Below, one piece after another: positions 1 through 10,806 of a stretch of 26,456 nucleotides of DNA. A program made the translations under genes and the position numbers. This stretch comes from Didymodactylos carnosus. Its lineage: Eukaryota > Rotifera > Eurotatoria > Philodinida > Philodinidae. Numbering within the stretch: the stretch's first letter is position 1; each line of letters opens with the position of its first letter. Below the pieces are notes generated by a model, which saw only the letters and a program-made list of their open reading frames with translations, was not told the origin of the DNA and did not search any database. The DNA is taken from contig CAJNOQ010002077.1 in NCBI GenBank assembly GCA_905250885.1, positions 1 to 26,456 on the forward strand, given 5' to 3'.

Positions 1-1396
1 TATTGCCAACCATCTTTCGGTTCGTTAACATATCTATATAAGCAGAAAGTTTAAAAGTCTAATGAAATATTTCTGGTAAACAATCTTCTTTCTCATTCAA
101 TTTCGCTACTTTCAACGACATTTTATGTAATATAGTGGACAGTTTTGGCTTGTAATGTGGATATCAGAATTATCACCTTTCGAGTTTTTTCAAATTTTCA
201 ACCGGGAAAAAGGGTTGAGAAAACTCAAGGCACACATATTCTTGACCTCCTTGAAATTCTCTATCGAATGGTGTATGGTATGTAAAAAAATAATTTTTTT
301 ACTGCATTTTTGCTTTACGTGCATCTTACTTCTCATACGAAACCACAACATGTACACGAATTATACTTAAGAGAAATGTCGTTGTAATACCGGGTTGTTT
401 TATTATACCACAATAAACATGGTCTTTATTACCTATATTTGATGTAATTTCTAAACTTAAACAAAATTATTTGAAAATAAAATATTTCGATATTACATTA
501 TTACTGTATCAAATTCGTTATTTACAAAAAAAAATAGAAATAATTATATTGCCAAACACATAGTCGTACAGCGATAAAACTAATAATGATAGATCGTTTT
601 TGCTTTCTCTTTTTTTAAACACGTATCTGACACTATTTTCAAAGATCTAGATTGAGATAGATGGTAGAGAAGAAACAAAAATAAATAAATAGATCTGATT
701 ACAATGTAAAATAAACAATACATTTTTTTGTCTTTAAATAGTATCTGACAAAATTAATTATATAACGTGTTTTTGCATACTGTAATAAAAATAAATAAGT
801 ACAAAAAAAACAAAAGTAACGAACATTCGTTCTAGAGTTTAAAAAGAGTTTTACTATAAATTGACAACTGCACGAAGAGTGAGATACTGTTTAACATTTA
901 ACAAGTTCACCAGAAACAATGTGTTGTCATTACAAACAGTAGAAAATGGACTTCTTTTCATTTCATCTAACAAATAATTTTGATCATCGTATTGCTAGCA
1001 CTAAAGAAAGCACAAATTTTGAAGAAAAAAAAATTATACATCGTATTTACACATCAAAAAAAATTTTTAACAAAACTAACAAAAAAAAAATAATATCGAA
1101 ACAAAACTGAAGTGGGATAGATAAACAACAGATACATAATAGTGAGCATTTTGTTTTTCTTATTGATTACTGGATTGTTTTTGTTTTAGCAAATACAAAA
1201 AAAAAGCAAAACGAAAGACGCAAGCGAATAAATAAACAAAAGCCAAAAGATCTATTTAAGAAATTTATAATGAAAGCTCAATAATCACAAAAATTGCTCA
1301 CATGCTATTAATGCTCGTGTCTGTATAAAAAAGATTGTCTTCTTCTACTGCTTCATTTTTACATTCACAGTTATTGCTTTATCGTTCATTGATATA
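1..1396. other. AT-rich intergenic DNA, no gene recognised
   Basis: The stretch is dominated by A and T runs. Its only open frame of note, plus 155-370, encodes 71 residues with no family signature that I recognise. No tRNA, long repeat or convincing exon chain was seen on either strand. The part just below 1397 should include the 3' untranslated region of the minus-strand F-box gene, but no canonical AATAAA was spotted there for the long form of that gene. Confidence 0.5.
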
Positions 1397-3781
1397 TTAT
1401 GAGAATGAGAAACTATTGTGAATTTGTTCTAAACATGACAATTCCAGTGGTGAGCAAAATTCATACACACCTATAGGTAATTCGTGCTTTTGCAATGGTT
1501 TCCATTGCCAACCAACCGAATCAGATATCTTAGAAAGAAAAATACTAGATATAAAATAATAATACAACGTTATCTGCTTTTATCTTTCTCTTACACACAA
1601 ATACACACTTTTTTAGTCATAGAGAAAAAGTGTTATATTAGCCTCTTTTTTTTCAAACTGATAGAAGATTTATTGGTGGACCCTTTTATGTCAGAGCTGT
1701 TATTCTCGAACAAGACGATGCGACTGATATCATCAACTTACTATTCTTTGAATATAATTATCGATATGTCCATAATCGACAAACGCATCTTCACCATCGT
1801 CGTCTTCAAAAAAATGTCGATTTTCTAAATGTCCAAATTGTAATGTCATTACACAATCGACACACACATTTAATGTGCGTAATTGTGGACGAAGTTTTGC
1901 TATTGCTAATAAATTCACTTCTAATATTTCATAGCCTAGAAAGAAAAGAGAAGAAATAAAAAAAGTTTGTGATTTTTTTTCCTTTCTTACCGAGTATACT
2001 GAGTTCAGTCATTTGTTTACATTGCCATGCTAACAAGACTAATGGATCTGGTTCAGAGCGAAATGGATTATGATAACGTAACGCTGGCTCGGTAATACTA
2101 TCCATAACATCTAAACATTCTAATGTATTTCGATAATGAATTGATAAATAACACAACATATCGACATTTAATGATGAACAAAAGTACATGCTAAGAAAAA
2201 AGGATATGGTACAGAAACAAAATTATGAGAAACTTTTATTTACCGTAAATGTGAAAGTGGCATCTCTGGACGTAAAATCCTTGAATATTTTCGAAATGTT
2301 TCATAGGCATTTATCATATGGACGATAACACGTAAATTTGGTAAATTGGTTGATACTGTCTGCCATACAGAATCATTTATTGGAACAATATCACTGCGAA
2401 ATTCACTAACATGCACAATAAGCCTAAATAAAGGAAAAGACAAATGATTTATTGCTTTGAACGAATTGATAGTATTAACCCTTACTTATTTAATGGTACA
2501 CGTTCAGGCTGATAAAAACATTGTAATAAATTTTCAGTTAAATATGTTGAATCAATACTTAATGTATGTAGTGCGCGAAATGGACTAAAAACTTCACTTG
2601 TCAAATAAATATCTAAAAATGAAAAAGAAAAATTTTATCAAATATAAAATTGCGAGCAAATTTCCATTCTAATTAGAAAAGGTTTAGTAATCCAAAGAAA
2701 AAATGGCCTTATTTTAGGTCAAAATTAGAGTTTTCATAGCAAAGTTTGACCCTCTCAAATTAAAGTGCCTCAATATGTTTTTTAATACGACAGCAATCGA
2801 TACTAGTTATGACATTTTTTGTCGTAAGCTGTTTGTTCATCTATTGTGAGACCAAATATAGCTAGTTCGATAGTTTTCTAGTATCACCTCTAAAAAGTAG
2901 AAATAACTATGAAAAGCACATTAAGAAAAGAAACTGACATTACTACACGACGTACAACGCACATACATCGATAAGTTCTACGTACCAGAAATGGAATGTG
3001 TTTCACTATTATTTTTAATTGAAGCAAGATGAAGTGATTTTAATGTTTGATGACGGTTTTGATTCAATATTGTAATTAAACCATCGATGCTATATAGGGC
3101 CTCACTCCAACAGCCAAATGACAATTCTTCTAACTTGTGGCTACATTCAATTACATCTTTTAATAGATGAAAGATTCTAAACAAAAATAATAAAACGATT
3201 TAATTTAGCAATCAGAATATTACTCAACACCAAAAAAAACCATTATAAAAAGACTATGATTCATACTTGTCACATAACTGTCTAGTCGGCTGTTCTTTTT
3301 CATTTAAACAAGATGAACTTGTTATTGGTCTCAATATCAATGATTTTAATTGTCTACTATATGCTAATATTTCAAATACTTGAAATATTTCTTTTAATAT
3401 CAAAATTTGTGTTGGATCAAAACGTAATTCAACTAATTGTGAATATAATAAAAAATTTTGCATTTTATAACGATAGGCTGATAAATCGTATGCTCGATCA
3501 ATTAATTTTAAACGCAAACGTTTTTTGGACCACATTTTTGGATGATAAAATATTTGTCGCCAATTAGTACATGTTGAAGATGCATTTAACAAATCGTTTT
3601 TAGATAATAATGTAAATATTTCGATTAAAACCACATTTGCTGAAAATAATTAAAATATAATATATGAATTAGAGAACATGAAACAATATTTAGCTAATCT
3701 CTATTAAAATACAGTAATTGACTTACGCAAATCATTCCATTGATGAACAATGTTACTATGGTTTGTATCGTACAAAACCAT
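1397..3781 (-). CDS. FBXO33: FBXO33-like F-box protein, 8 exons, about 483 aa
   Basis: The exons on the minus strand are 3727-3781, 3267-3639, 2986-3176, 2486-2612, 2244-2423, 1991-2190, 1742-1935 and 1397-1528. All introns are GT-AG, all phases agree, and the sum is 483 codons plus TAA. Residues ~15-60 are an F-box (WNDLPNVVLIEIFTLLS, then CTNWRQIF and HPKMW), which in this family binds SKP1 in an SCF ubiquitin ligase. The rest is irregular leucine-rich sequence, for example LEELSFGCW, LPNLRVIVH and LECLDVMDS. The stretch DPLVLLAWQC, then GYEIL and NLLAIAKLR, matches the C-terminal signature I remember from animal FBXO33, which in mammals targets YBX1. The family assignment is from recall, not from a search. 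The start at 3781 is the first ATG in frame before the F-box. Introns are short (53-90 bp) except intron 3 (373 bp) and intron 7 (213 bp). Human FBXO33 is somewhat longer (about 555 aa). Confidence 0.85.
1669..1674 (-). promoter_or_regulatory. AATAAA inside intron 7 of the FBXO33-like gene
   Basis: The minus strand reads AATAAA here, about 60 nt past the TGA at 1733-1735 that is reached if the exon 7 donor (GTAAGT at 1736-1741) is not used. Read-through plus cleavage here would make a 442-residue protein ending in Ile-Val-Ser, in place of the 483-residue spliced form. Such hexamers are common by chance in AT-rich DNA, so its use is uncertain. Confidence 0.35.
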
Positions 3782-4341
3782 TATTGTGAAAAAGAAAGCA
3801 GTTGAAAAATAGAGATTTCAATGAAGAACAAAAATAAATTAGTTTTATAAAGAGAATTCAAGAAATAAAAAATAAAATGAAGTGAGATAATCTAAAATAG
3901 TAGAAATAGAATAATTTTAAGTCAGACAAGAAAGAGACGGATCAGCTCTTTTTCTATTGAACGGAATAGAAAAAACATGCTTCCCCTCAAGTCGAAGTGA
4001 GACATAAAATGTTTATCATTTTCTTCATACGTTCTCACCGCATTATTTTATTTCTCTTTCCAGCTCAGCTGATCTATCACAAACTCTATGGTATAGAATG
4101 GAAGAATATATTCAGCTGTTCAAGATAGTTATGCATGTGCAGTAATTCTACAAAGAATGATCGCTTTTCTATTGTTCAGCTTGTTTTTTTCGAAGAAAAG
4201 TTAGCAAATAGAAACTTCTTATATATATGCCCGCTGAAAATTCTCGTTTTCTCCGCTTTTGTATAATATAGTAATGAATCGATCGATCCGTCTCTCAACA
4301 GATCAGGACTAAGTACGTCCATCTGAAATAATCCATCATTA
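3782..4341. other. Upstream intergenic region of the FBXO33-like gene
   Basis: This stretch is AT-rich with no open frame or repeat that I can support. It should contain the promoter of the minus-strand F-box gene, but no single TATA or initiator site can be chosen with confidence. Confidence 0.35.
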
Positions 4342-4748
4342 CAGCGCTCTGGTTCGCTTCACTTAAAAACAGTCTATTTTCAAAGAGCTTATCAAGTTAT
4401 GTAAGAAAACACCTATTCGACAGTTGATGCAGAAACCGAGAAAAATGACTTTTACCGTCCCAGCAAAATCATCGAATTTGGCACCACTCTCAATGCGAGT
4501 TAATGAGAGCCACGGTCAATTTTACGATATGTCCCCGCTTTTTTCAGCAAAGCCGTTAAGGTTCTTATTAAAGAGTGGGACAACAGTTATATTCTCTAAA
4601 ACTTTCAAGGATGTTCTTTTGCTGGGAGTATAAAAGTCATTTTTCTCAGTTTCTGCATCAGCTGTCAAATCAAAAAAAGCGTTTTCTTACATAAATGGAC
4701 GAACTCTTTAAAAATAGATTGTTTTAAGCGAATTAGATCAGGTCACTG
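4342..4748. mobile_element. Foldback DNA element, ~115-bp inverted arms (MITE)
   Basis: The left arm (about 4342-4465) is repeated inverted at about 4622-4748. Shared words read inward from each end include CTTAAAA, AGTCTATTTT/AATCTATTTT, TTATGTAAGAAAAC, CAGTTGATGCAGAAAC/CAGCTGATGCAGAAAC, GAGAAAAATGACTTTTA and CCCAGCAAAA. The outermost bases read CAGCG on the left and CAGTG (reverse complement) on the right, as in hAT elements, but I see no clear target-site duplication, so the exact ends and superfamily are uncertain. The centre codes for no transposase; the 69-residue frame at 4424-4633 is a product of the repeat. This is a non-autonomous element. Confidence 0.75.
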
Positions 4749-4754
4749 TACTCT

Positions 4755-4905
4755 AGAGAACGTACGTGATTACTTGCTAAGTACGTGGTAAGTACTTGGA
4801 AAAAGTGGAAAGTGTTTTCAAAATTTCTCACTTTGCCATGTACTTTCAATGATAAAAATACTTGCTTTTGTTGCTAAGAAGTACTTTGTGAAAGTCCTTG
4901 GCACA
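4755..4905. repeat. Degenerate AAGTACTTGG-type word block
   Basis: Short variants of one quasi-palindromic word recur at irregular spacing, for example ACTTGCTAAGTACGTGG, TAAGTACTTGG, GTACTTTC, ATACTTGC and GCTAAGAAGTACTTTG. The same word family fills 7655-7960. It looks like a strongly decayed minisatellite or a dispersed repeat. No coding potential was seen. Confidence 0.5.
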
Positions 4906-4924
4906 TAAAGGCTTTTTCATCACC

Positions 4925-5120
4925 CTAAACCGAAAAAAGCGTATTTAAAAACCAAAAGAGTTTTTCTGTTTGACCAAAAAACTAAAACGGGTTTTCTAGC
5001 TTTGGTAAAAACCAGAAGGGTTTTTTCCTAAACGCATTTTTTTTAGGAAAATATCATTTTTGGTTTTTCAAATAGTGAAGGATTTTTCAGTTTGAACAAA
5101 AAGTTAAAAGGGTTTTTGAA
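4925..5120. repeat. Degenerate AAAACCAAAAGGGTTTTT repeat block
   Basis: At least four diverged copies of a roughly 20-bp word of the form AAAAACyAAAAsGGTTTTTC occur near 4957, 4981, 5008 and 5097. They are mixed with inverse-like pieces such as TTTTTGGTTTTTC. The unit is itself partly self-complementary (AAAAAC with GTTTTT). No protein is encoded. Confidence 0.5.
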
Positions 5121-7654
5121 AAGAGTTAATCGAACACTTTATATTTCGGAATTCAACAAACAATTTATCTTAACGTCGGTGAACTCTTATGTACCGATTT
5201 CTATATAAAGAAAGAGTGTAAAAGAAAAACTTTTGATACGAGATCTCTCAAAATAAAGTATTTCTTACGTAAAAAAGTGTTTCTTAAGGTAATTAACATA
5301 CTGATTTCGCCATGTTTTACCCGGTTTTCTCTTCTGGAACATAATGTTTTAATTCTGCTTTAGACAGGTTAGGACATCACTTCTTAAGTATCACCTCTGG
5401 TAAAAATTCGGCCTAAGACTTATGTGCTCTCTCCACTCCAGTCACAATGTCTACGAAGAAAGTTATTTTTAGTGAAGACCAGTTGTTCTGAATATGATTC
5501 ATTACATAAGCTTTAATTAATATTTTGGCTTAATTTGTCTCGGAGTTGGATGCCAAGAAATTTTTTCAATATGATTTATTATTTTTCAACTCGATAGATC
5601 ATAGAGGCTATTAATTTAATCACACACTCTATGGAACCATAAACAGGGCCGCAAATATCGAAAAAGTGTGAGAAGTGCGCACCTTCCGAATAATTGAAAA
5701 ATTTTATTGTTTTTTGTTCAGTTTTCCAGCGAAAGACTATTAAAAAATGAGTTTTTTCACAGTACGTCTATTATATGGATTTTACTCCATGGATCATCTT
5801 TATTCGATCGACATATTCAGTTTTTACACTCCCTTAATGTTTGATCCTTATTTGCAGTACTAATCATTAATGATGATCAATTCACTAATATATCGATCTT
5901 TTGAATTAGAAACCAATTGAATAATATTAATCCGTCCGTTGTTGAAAAGATGTTAACTCTTAAATAACATCAGCTTGAAAATCAATTCATAAACAATTTT
6001 TTAGATAATCTCTCGTACATACTTTGCTCCGCTGTCGTTGAGACAAACGCGCTTCCGAACAGAGACACATGCTAAAGACCGAATCATAGTTCATAAGCCA
6101 TTGTATTCGGAGTTAATTGTCTGTCAAAAAGTTTTTTGGATGCGAAACTGGTACAACTTTTTGAAGAATCGCCTTTAATTACATTTTTTACTAATAAAAC
6201 TCTTGATTGTAACATGAAAATTGAAACTGTTGTGAATATAAACTTAAACATATTGAAATATGTCTGAATTGATTTTTATATTGTAAAAGGCACATTCAAG
6301 CACTCAAAACATACTCAAAAAAATACTCAGCACTCTGTTTCTTTCTCTCTTTATATATATATATACTTGAGATACAGCCTAAGCAAAAGGTTGTTTTTAG
6401 ATTTATATTGTGATTATTTACGTGTTAAATGAACGAGTTGATGCTGCCGTTCATCTACAGATAGAATCTTAAAATAGTAAACGACGGAAGGATATTGAAA
6501 ATAACAATTAATTGAATACTACATATTCATACTTTGTAATTAAAATTGAGAATAATTTATCAGATCACAACTCAAATAGTATCGTGAGGTAAGAATTAAA
6601 ATTGATTGATTCTATTTTTATTATTAAATACTTGAGAAAAGACATCAATTTTTTGTTTATTTCAAAATTTTACCTCGAAGCAACAAGACCTAGTTTATAA
6701 TTTTCATCTGATTTGATTGAAAATGATTGAATAGAAAATACAAATCATACTTTTTTTTTTTTCGTCAAATATAAAATATTAATTTGTCAAATACTAAAGT
6801 AATTGTTTGCATCTTGTGTATTTTTTTGTCCAACTGACGCCGTGTAGCGGCATGTACAGATAAATGTTTATATGCTATTTTTTCTTCGTTTAAGAGACTA
6901 ATGGATTTCTGATAGCTAGTCTAAAACATTCGGGCACCAACTGATTCCATGTTCGATACAAGAGTCTTTCTCCTCATAAAAGGAGTGTACATTCAGTTGT
7001 TTTTTTGCAGACAAAATTGTATGTTTCATATATATATATATCTGCATATGTCCGTTATATTAAACTTTTTGCTCAATTATACGGTGGCTGACAGAAACAA
7101 TTATCGAATATGATGATAATGGGTAATATAAAATTATTTTATTAAGGTAAATGTTAATTTTGGTAATAGACTTAGGACGAAACATCATTAACGATCTTGA
7201 CAAAGATTGATCGGTGGGATTTTCGTTCGTGCGTCCATACCACTGTTCATCGTATATATAAGTTATATAGGTATGCAATTTTTCATTATCGATATCAAAC
7301 AGAATAGTAGTACTTCAACTATTTATCTGTTTGTTGAATGTCGAATACAAGTTTGCTCTGTGCTTATTCACTCCTTTAAGTCAAAGAGATTTAAAGGAGA
7401 AAAGCCGTTTGATATTACAGAAAGTAAGATGTTTGCCAAACTATCGGCGAAATCTAACATTTGTCTATTTAGAGAGACAGAAGTTAATCTTAATAAGAAC
7501 TTCCATCAAAAACGAGAGAATAATATATTTTCTTACAACATTACGTTTGAAGAACGAAGAGTTGATAAATGAGACGTATCTGACTTTTCAGATCTAACTA
7601 AGCTCATCGTTAGTAGATGTACTTGTGAGCGGATCCGTGTTTTACTAATGAATT
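5121..7654. other. Gene-free AT-rich stretch
   Basis: No supported gene was found. Short TA microsatellites lie near 6353-6366 and 7029-7041. Two overlapping plus-strand frames near 7207-7597 (121 and 88 residues) match no family I recognise and have skewed low-complexity composition. I see no transposon ends here. Confidence 0.45.
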
Positions 7655-7960
7655 TCTGCGAATATTTGGCAAGCACTTGACAAGTGTTACACAAACTTGG
7701 CAAGTATTTTCATGAAATGGCGACTTGGATAGGTACTCGACTAAGTACCTAAAAAGTATTTCTCAAATAGTGGTAGTTGGATCTTGGAAGATGCTCGAGG
7801 GTTACTTGAGCAAGTGCTTGACCATGTAATTCATATGCAAATAAAGTAAGCAAATATGGCTAACTTTCTTGGTAAGTGTTTGATGTAATTGCGAGAAATC
7901 TCAAGAATGTTTGATAAAACTTGCGGAGGTACTTGGGCAACTACTCATATACAAATACAT
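7655..7960. repeat. Degenerate CTTGGCAAGTA word block
   Basis: Variants of an approximately 11-bp unit CTTGGCAAGTA and its complement recur: TTTGGCAAGCACTTGACAAG, AACTTGGCAAGTATTTTC, GACTTGGATAGGTACTCG, GAGCAAGTGCTTGACC, TTCTTGGTAAGTGTTTG and GAGGTACTTGGGCAAC. The words match those at 4755-4905, so this is a second, longer member of the same degenerate repeat family. Confidence 0.55.
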
Positions 7961-8169
7961 TAACTAAGAATGTTTTTATAAAAATACATTGGATCTAAAA
8001 ACAACTTGTTTTGTTGCTGAGTTTTTTCTTACACTCGACTAGTGGTCAAGACGATTCGTTTAGAATAATCGATACGACTATATTGTCTTGTTAGTTACAA
8101 TTATTTAGCGTTCGTTAGTAATTGTCTAGAATCAAATACTTTTCAGTCAGTTTTATCGATCTTGTCTAC

Positions 8170-8540
8170 ACTTCAGAAAAAAATTGAGAAACTATCCAAT
8201 TAAAACGCTGGAGATTTCTGTAACGATTCTGCACAGCTTGTATAATTGCAAATTTCTGTGCATCATCTCAACACATTTGTTGCAGATTGTTACAGAGAGA
8301 TTATTCTTCACAAATTTTTTGTAGATTTATTATCCGTCAAAATGAAAGCGGAATTGTTTGCTAAATATATATAGAGAGAAACCGATTGTTTTCTTAAAAT
8401 AAACAAATCGCCTGCGACAGATCTATGCAAAACCTGTACAGATTCTAAAGAATTGTCTAAGACAAATCTTGTCTATGTTTTCTAGTAAATCTGCTTGCTT
8501 TATTGCTGATTTGATCCAGATTTTATGCCGATTTTCCTTA
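8170..8540. repeat. Degenerate CAGATTTCTG-type word block
   Basis: Diverged copies of a CAGATTT/AAATCTG word recur irregularly, for example GAGATTTCTGTAACGATTCTG, AAATTTCTGTGC, GCAGATTGTTACAGAG, CTGTACAGATTCT, AAATCTGCTTGC and CCAGATTTTATGCC. It is less regular than the other blocks and part of it may be chance in AT-rich DNA. No gene was found. Confidence 0.35.
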
Positions 8541-10213
8541 TAGAAAGTTCCTTTGAATAGAGTAGAGCGGAAATAATATGGTAGTGTGAAGAAGATATTA
8601 TTTTTACCACGTTCTGTCAGTGAAACTGTTTTGTATCTTGTTGATTCAGCACTTGTTTCAAGAGAAAAAATCTATCCAAGTAAGTATAAGATCTTTTGCA
8701 TAATGTTTTACATCCCTGCTCTAACCGATCCAAAGTGAGAGAATTCTGAAGTAGTGTAAAGTCATTGTTATCAACAGTAAAGAATATGATTTAGTATGAT
8801 CTACAAGACTATGAAAACGTTGGATGCAATTAAAAAAGTGTCAATAAGAGTATTTCATGGTGAGTGTACAATTTACAATGCTTCAGAGTCTTGCCGATTA
8901 TGTTTATCCATCGATTATAGAGCGTGTTTGAAATTAAACTTTTTTGCACACTAAGATATGTATGGTATACTTTTGCATTATTAATAAACGGTATTGATTG
9001 ACAATGGTGAGACAACATTGCCAGAAACATATAAAAAATCGATTAGAGCATATAGGAGATCTTTTAGATATAACATAGATTACACTGAACGAGTTATACA
9101 TATTTAAGATGTTTTTAAAATGAACTTTAGGATATGGTCAATTTATCTGGATAACGACTTCATTGTGAAAAGTTGAATATATTTAAATGCATGCGTTTGA
9201 CATTTTTATTTCCTATGCAAAATATGTTGCAATTAAGAGTAAATAGTATTTGAAAAGTATCTCGATTTGCAAATACAAACTGTTCGGTTTTTTAATAGTT
9301 TTATAAAAACGTGTTTTTATTGCTAACTTGATACAAGTTTAGTAAAATAGCTAATGCAACAGAACGTATATGGCAAATATAGTTTCGTACTATCGAGAAA
9401 TGTACATGATTGTAATGGTACCATACTAATCAACAGGATTATTGTCATAGCAAAAAAGGATTGAACGTAGGCCACTGACGAGAATGATAAATATCTAACC
9501 ATGTTGACGATGTTTTCTATACATTAAAAGATGGCGTAACATAAAAATGCCATACTAATAAAGAATACTACTAGCAAGCAACAGCTTTAACATCATCAGG
9601 TGAATTTACTAGCCTTATAAGGATACAGCTTGATTTCGATATTTTTTCATATAAATGAACTTGAAAAGCCAAATACAACATCATAGTTATTTCGGATGAA
9701 ACTAGTATTTAGGGAATCTCTAAAAAGAAGGATGAAAATGGACAAAATTAGACAAATTGTGCTACTGAACACTGTTTCTTGAACAAGGGTCTTGTAATAA
9801 AGTATATATATGGATGTATACAAATCTAGTAAAATTCTGCAATAATACATGTTTGAGACTAACAAATAATCTCTGCCGTTACCACCAAACGGAAAAAAGT
9901 TATTGCAATAGAAGATCGCCTTTTAAAACTTGACTTATGCGACCAAATAGAAGACAAGATTATCTTTTATTCCGGGGTAGAGGGTAGGTAAAGTTTGCAG
10001 TAAATTCAAATATTTTTCCTAGTAGTTCGTTAACTGACTTGGTACTATTCGAATAATGCAAAATATTTGAATCTGATGTCAAGTTTATTTGCATTTATTT
10101 GTAGTAGTTTCTGTTCTACGGGTAGTAATCATATCTTGATGGATAGTTCTTAGATCCTTACTATATTTGTAAACATAACTTTGCTCGAAGCAGAAAAATG
10201 ATTATTGAATGAT
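8541..10213. other. Gene-free AT-rich stretch
   Basis: Two short minus-strand frames (8830-9030 and 9647-9865) have no recognisable domain and no flanking exons. A weak inverted word pair (AAATTCAAATATTTTT near 9994 and AAATATTTGAAT near 10061) is the only structure noted. Confidence 0.4.
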
Positions 10214-10806
10214 CTACGAGAGAAGAGCCCCAAGTTGCAAATCGTTTTATCGATGAAACTAAGTGGATTATATGTAATTGATGAAGCTGATTCAAAATAT
10301 GAGCATCGGAGTTGCTCTTAGGCTTTTTTTGACCGGTTTTCTGAAAACTGAATCTTCAGAACCAATCCAGAAAATTTTTCTGAACCGGCCATTTTGTAGA
10401 GGACACAAAACTATGTTCCATAAGTTTTAGTTTTTCAAAATATCATTGAACAGAAATACCCAAAATGCCCAAAAGAGTGGCTAACGGAAATACTCAGAAG
10501 AGTGCCTACGCTGGTTTCGATGGAAAAATGTTACAGTAGAATACTTTGCAAGAATCATAGCACTATTCAATGATATTTTGAAAAACTAAAACTTATGAAA
10601 GATAGTTTTGTGTCCTCTACAAAATGACCGGTTCAGAAAAATTTTCTGGATTTGGTTCTGAAGATCCAGTTTTTAGAAAATCGGTCAAGAAAAGCCTAAG
10701 AGCAGCTCCAATGTTTACATTTGGAATCAGCGTTATCAATTACATATATAGTCCACTTAGTTTCATCGATAAAACGATTTGCAACTTGGGGCTCTTCCCT
10801 CGTTAG
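10214..10806. mobile_element. Foldback DNA element with ~240-bp inverted arms
   Basis: The left arm (10214-10456) reappears inverted at 10565-10806. Outer ends read CTACGAGAGAAGAGCCCC on the left and, as reverse complement, CTAACGAGGGAAGAGCCCC on the right. Further matched words include AAATCGTTTTATCGATGAAAC, GACCGGTTTTCTG, CAGAAAATTTTTCTGAACCGG, GTAGAGGACACAAAACTAT and CAATGATATTTTG read in opposite directions. The ~110-bp centre has no coding potential. The arms are similar but not identical, so this is not a fresh duplication. No clear target-site duplication was seen, and the termini could extend by a few tens of bases. Confidence 0.8.

Noticed and set aside
1733-1741. Taking the TGA at 1733 as the only end of the F-box protein
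   Set aside because: The codons before it form a perfect GTAAGT donor, and a good acceptor with a family-like exon follows. It is kept only as an alternative end.
1484-1828. Plus-strand frame of 114 aa
   Set aside because: It runs antisense to exons 7-8 and intron 7 of the F-box gene, is low-complexity, and has no family signature.
7060-7597. Three overlapping frames of 72-121 aa on both strands
   Set aside because: No domain, no splice partners and AT-driven composition; two plus-strand frames overlap each other.
10624-10806. 60-aa plus-strand frame
   Set aside because: It lies entirely within the right arm of the foldback element.
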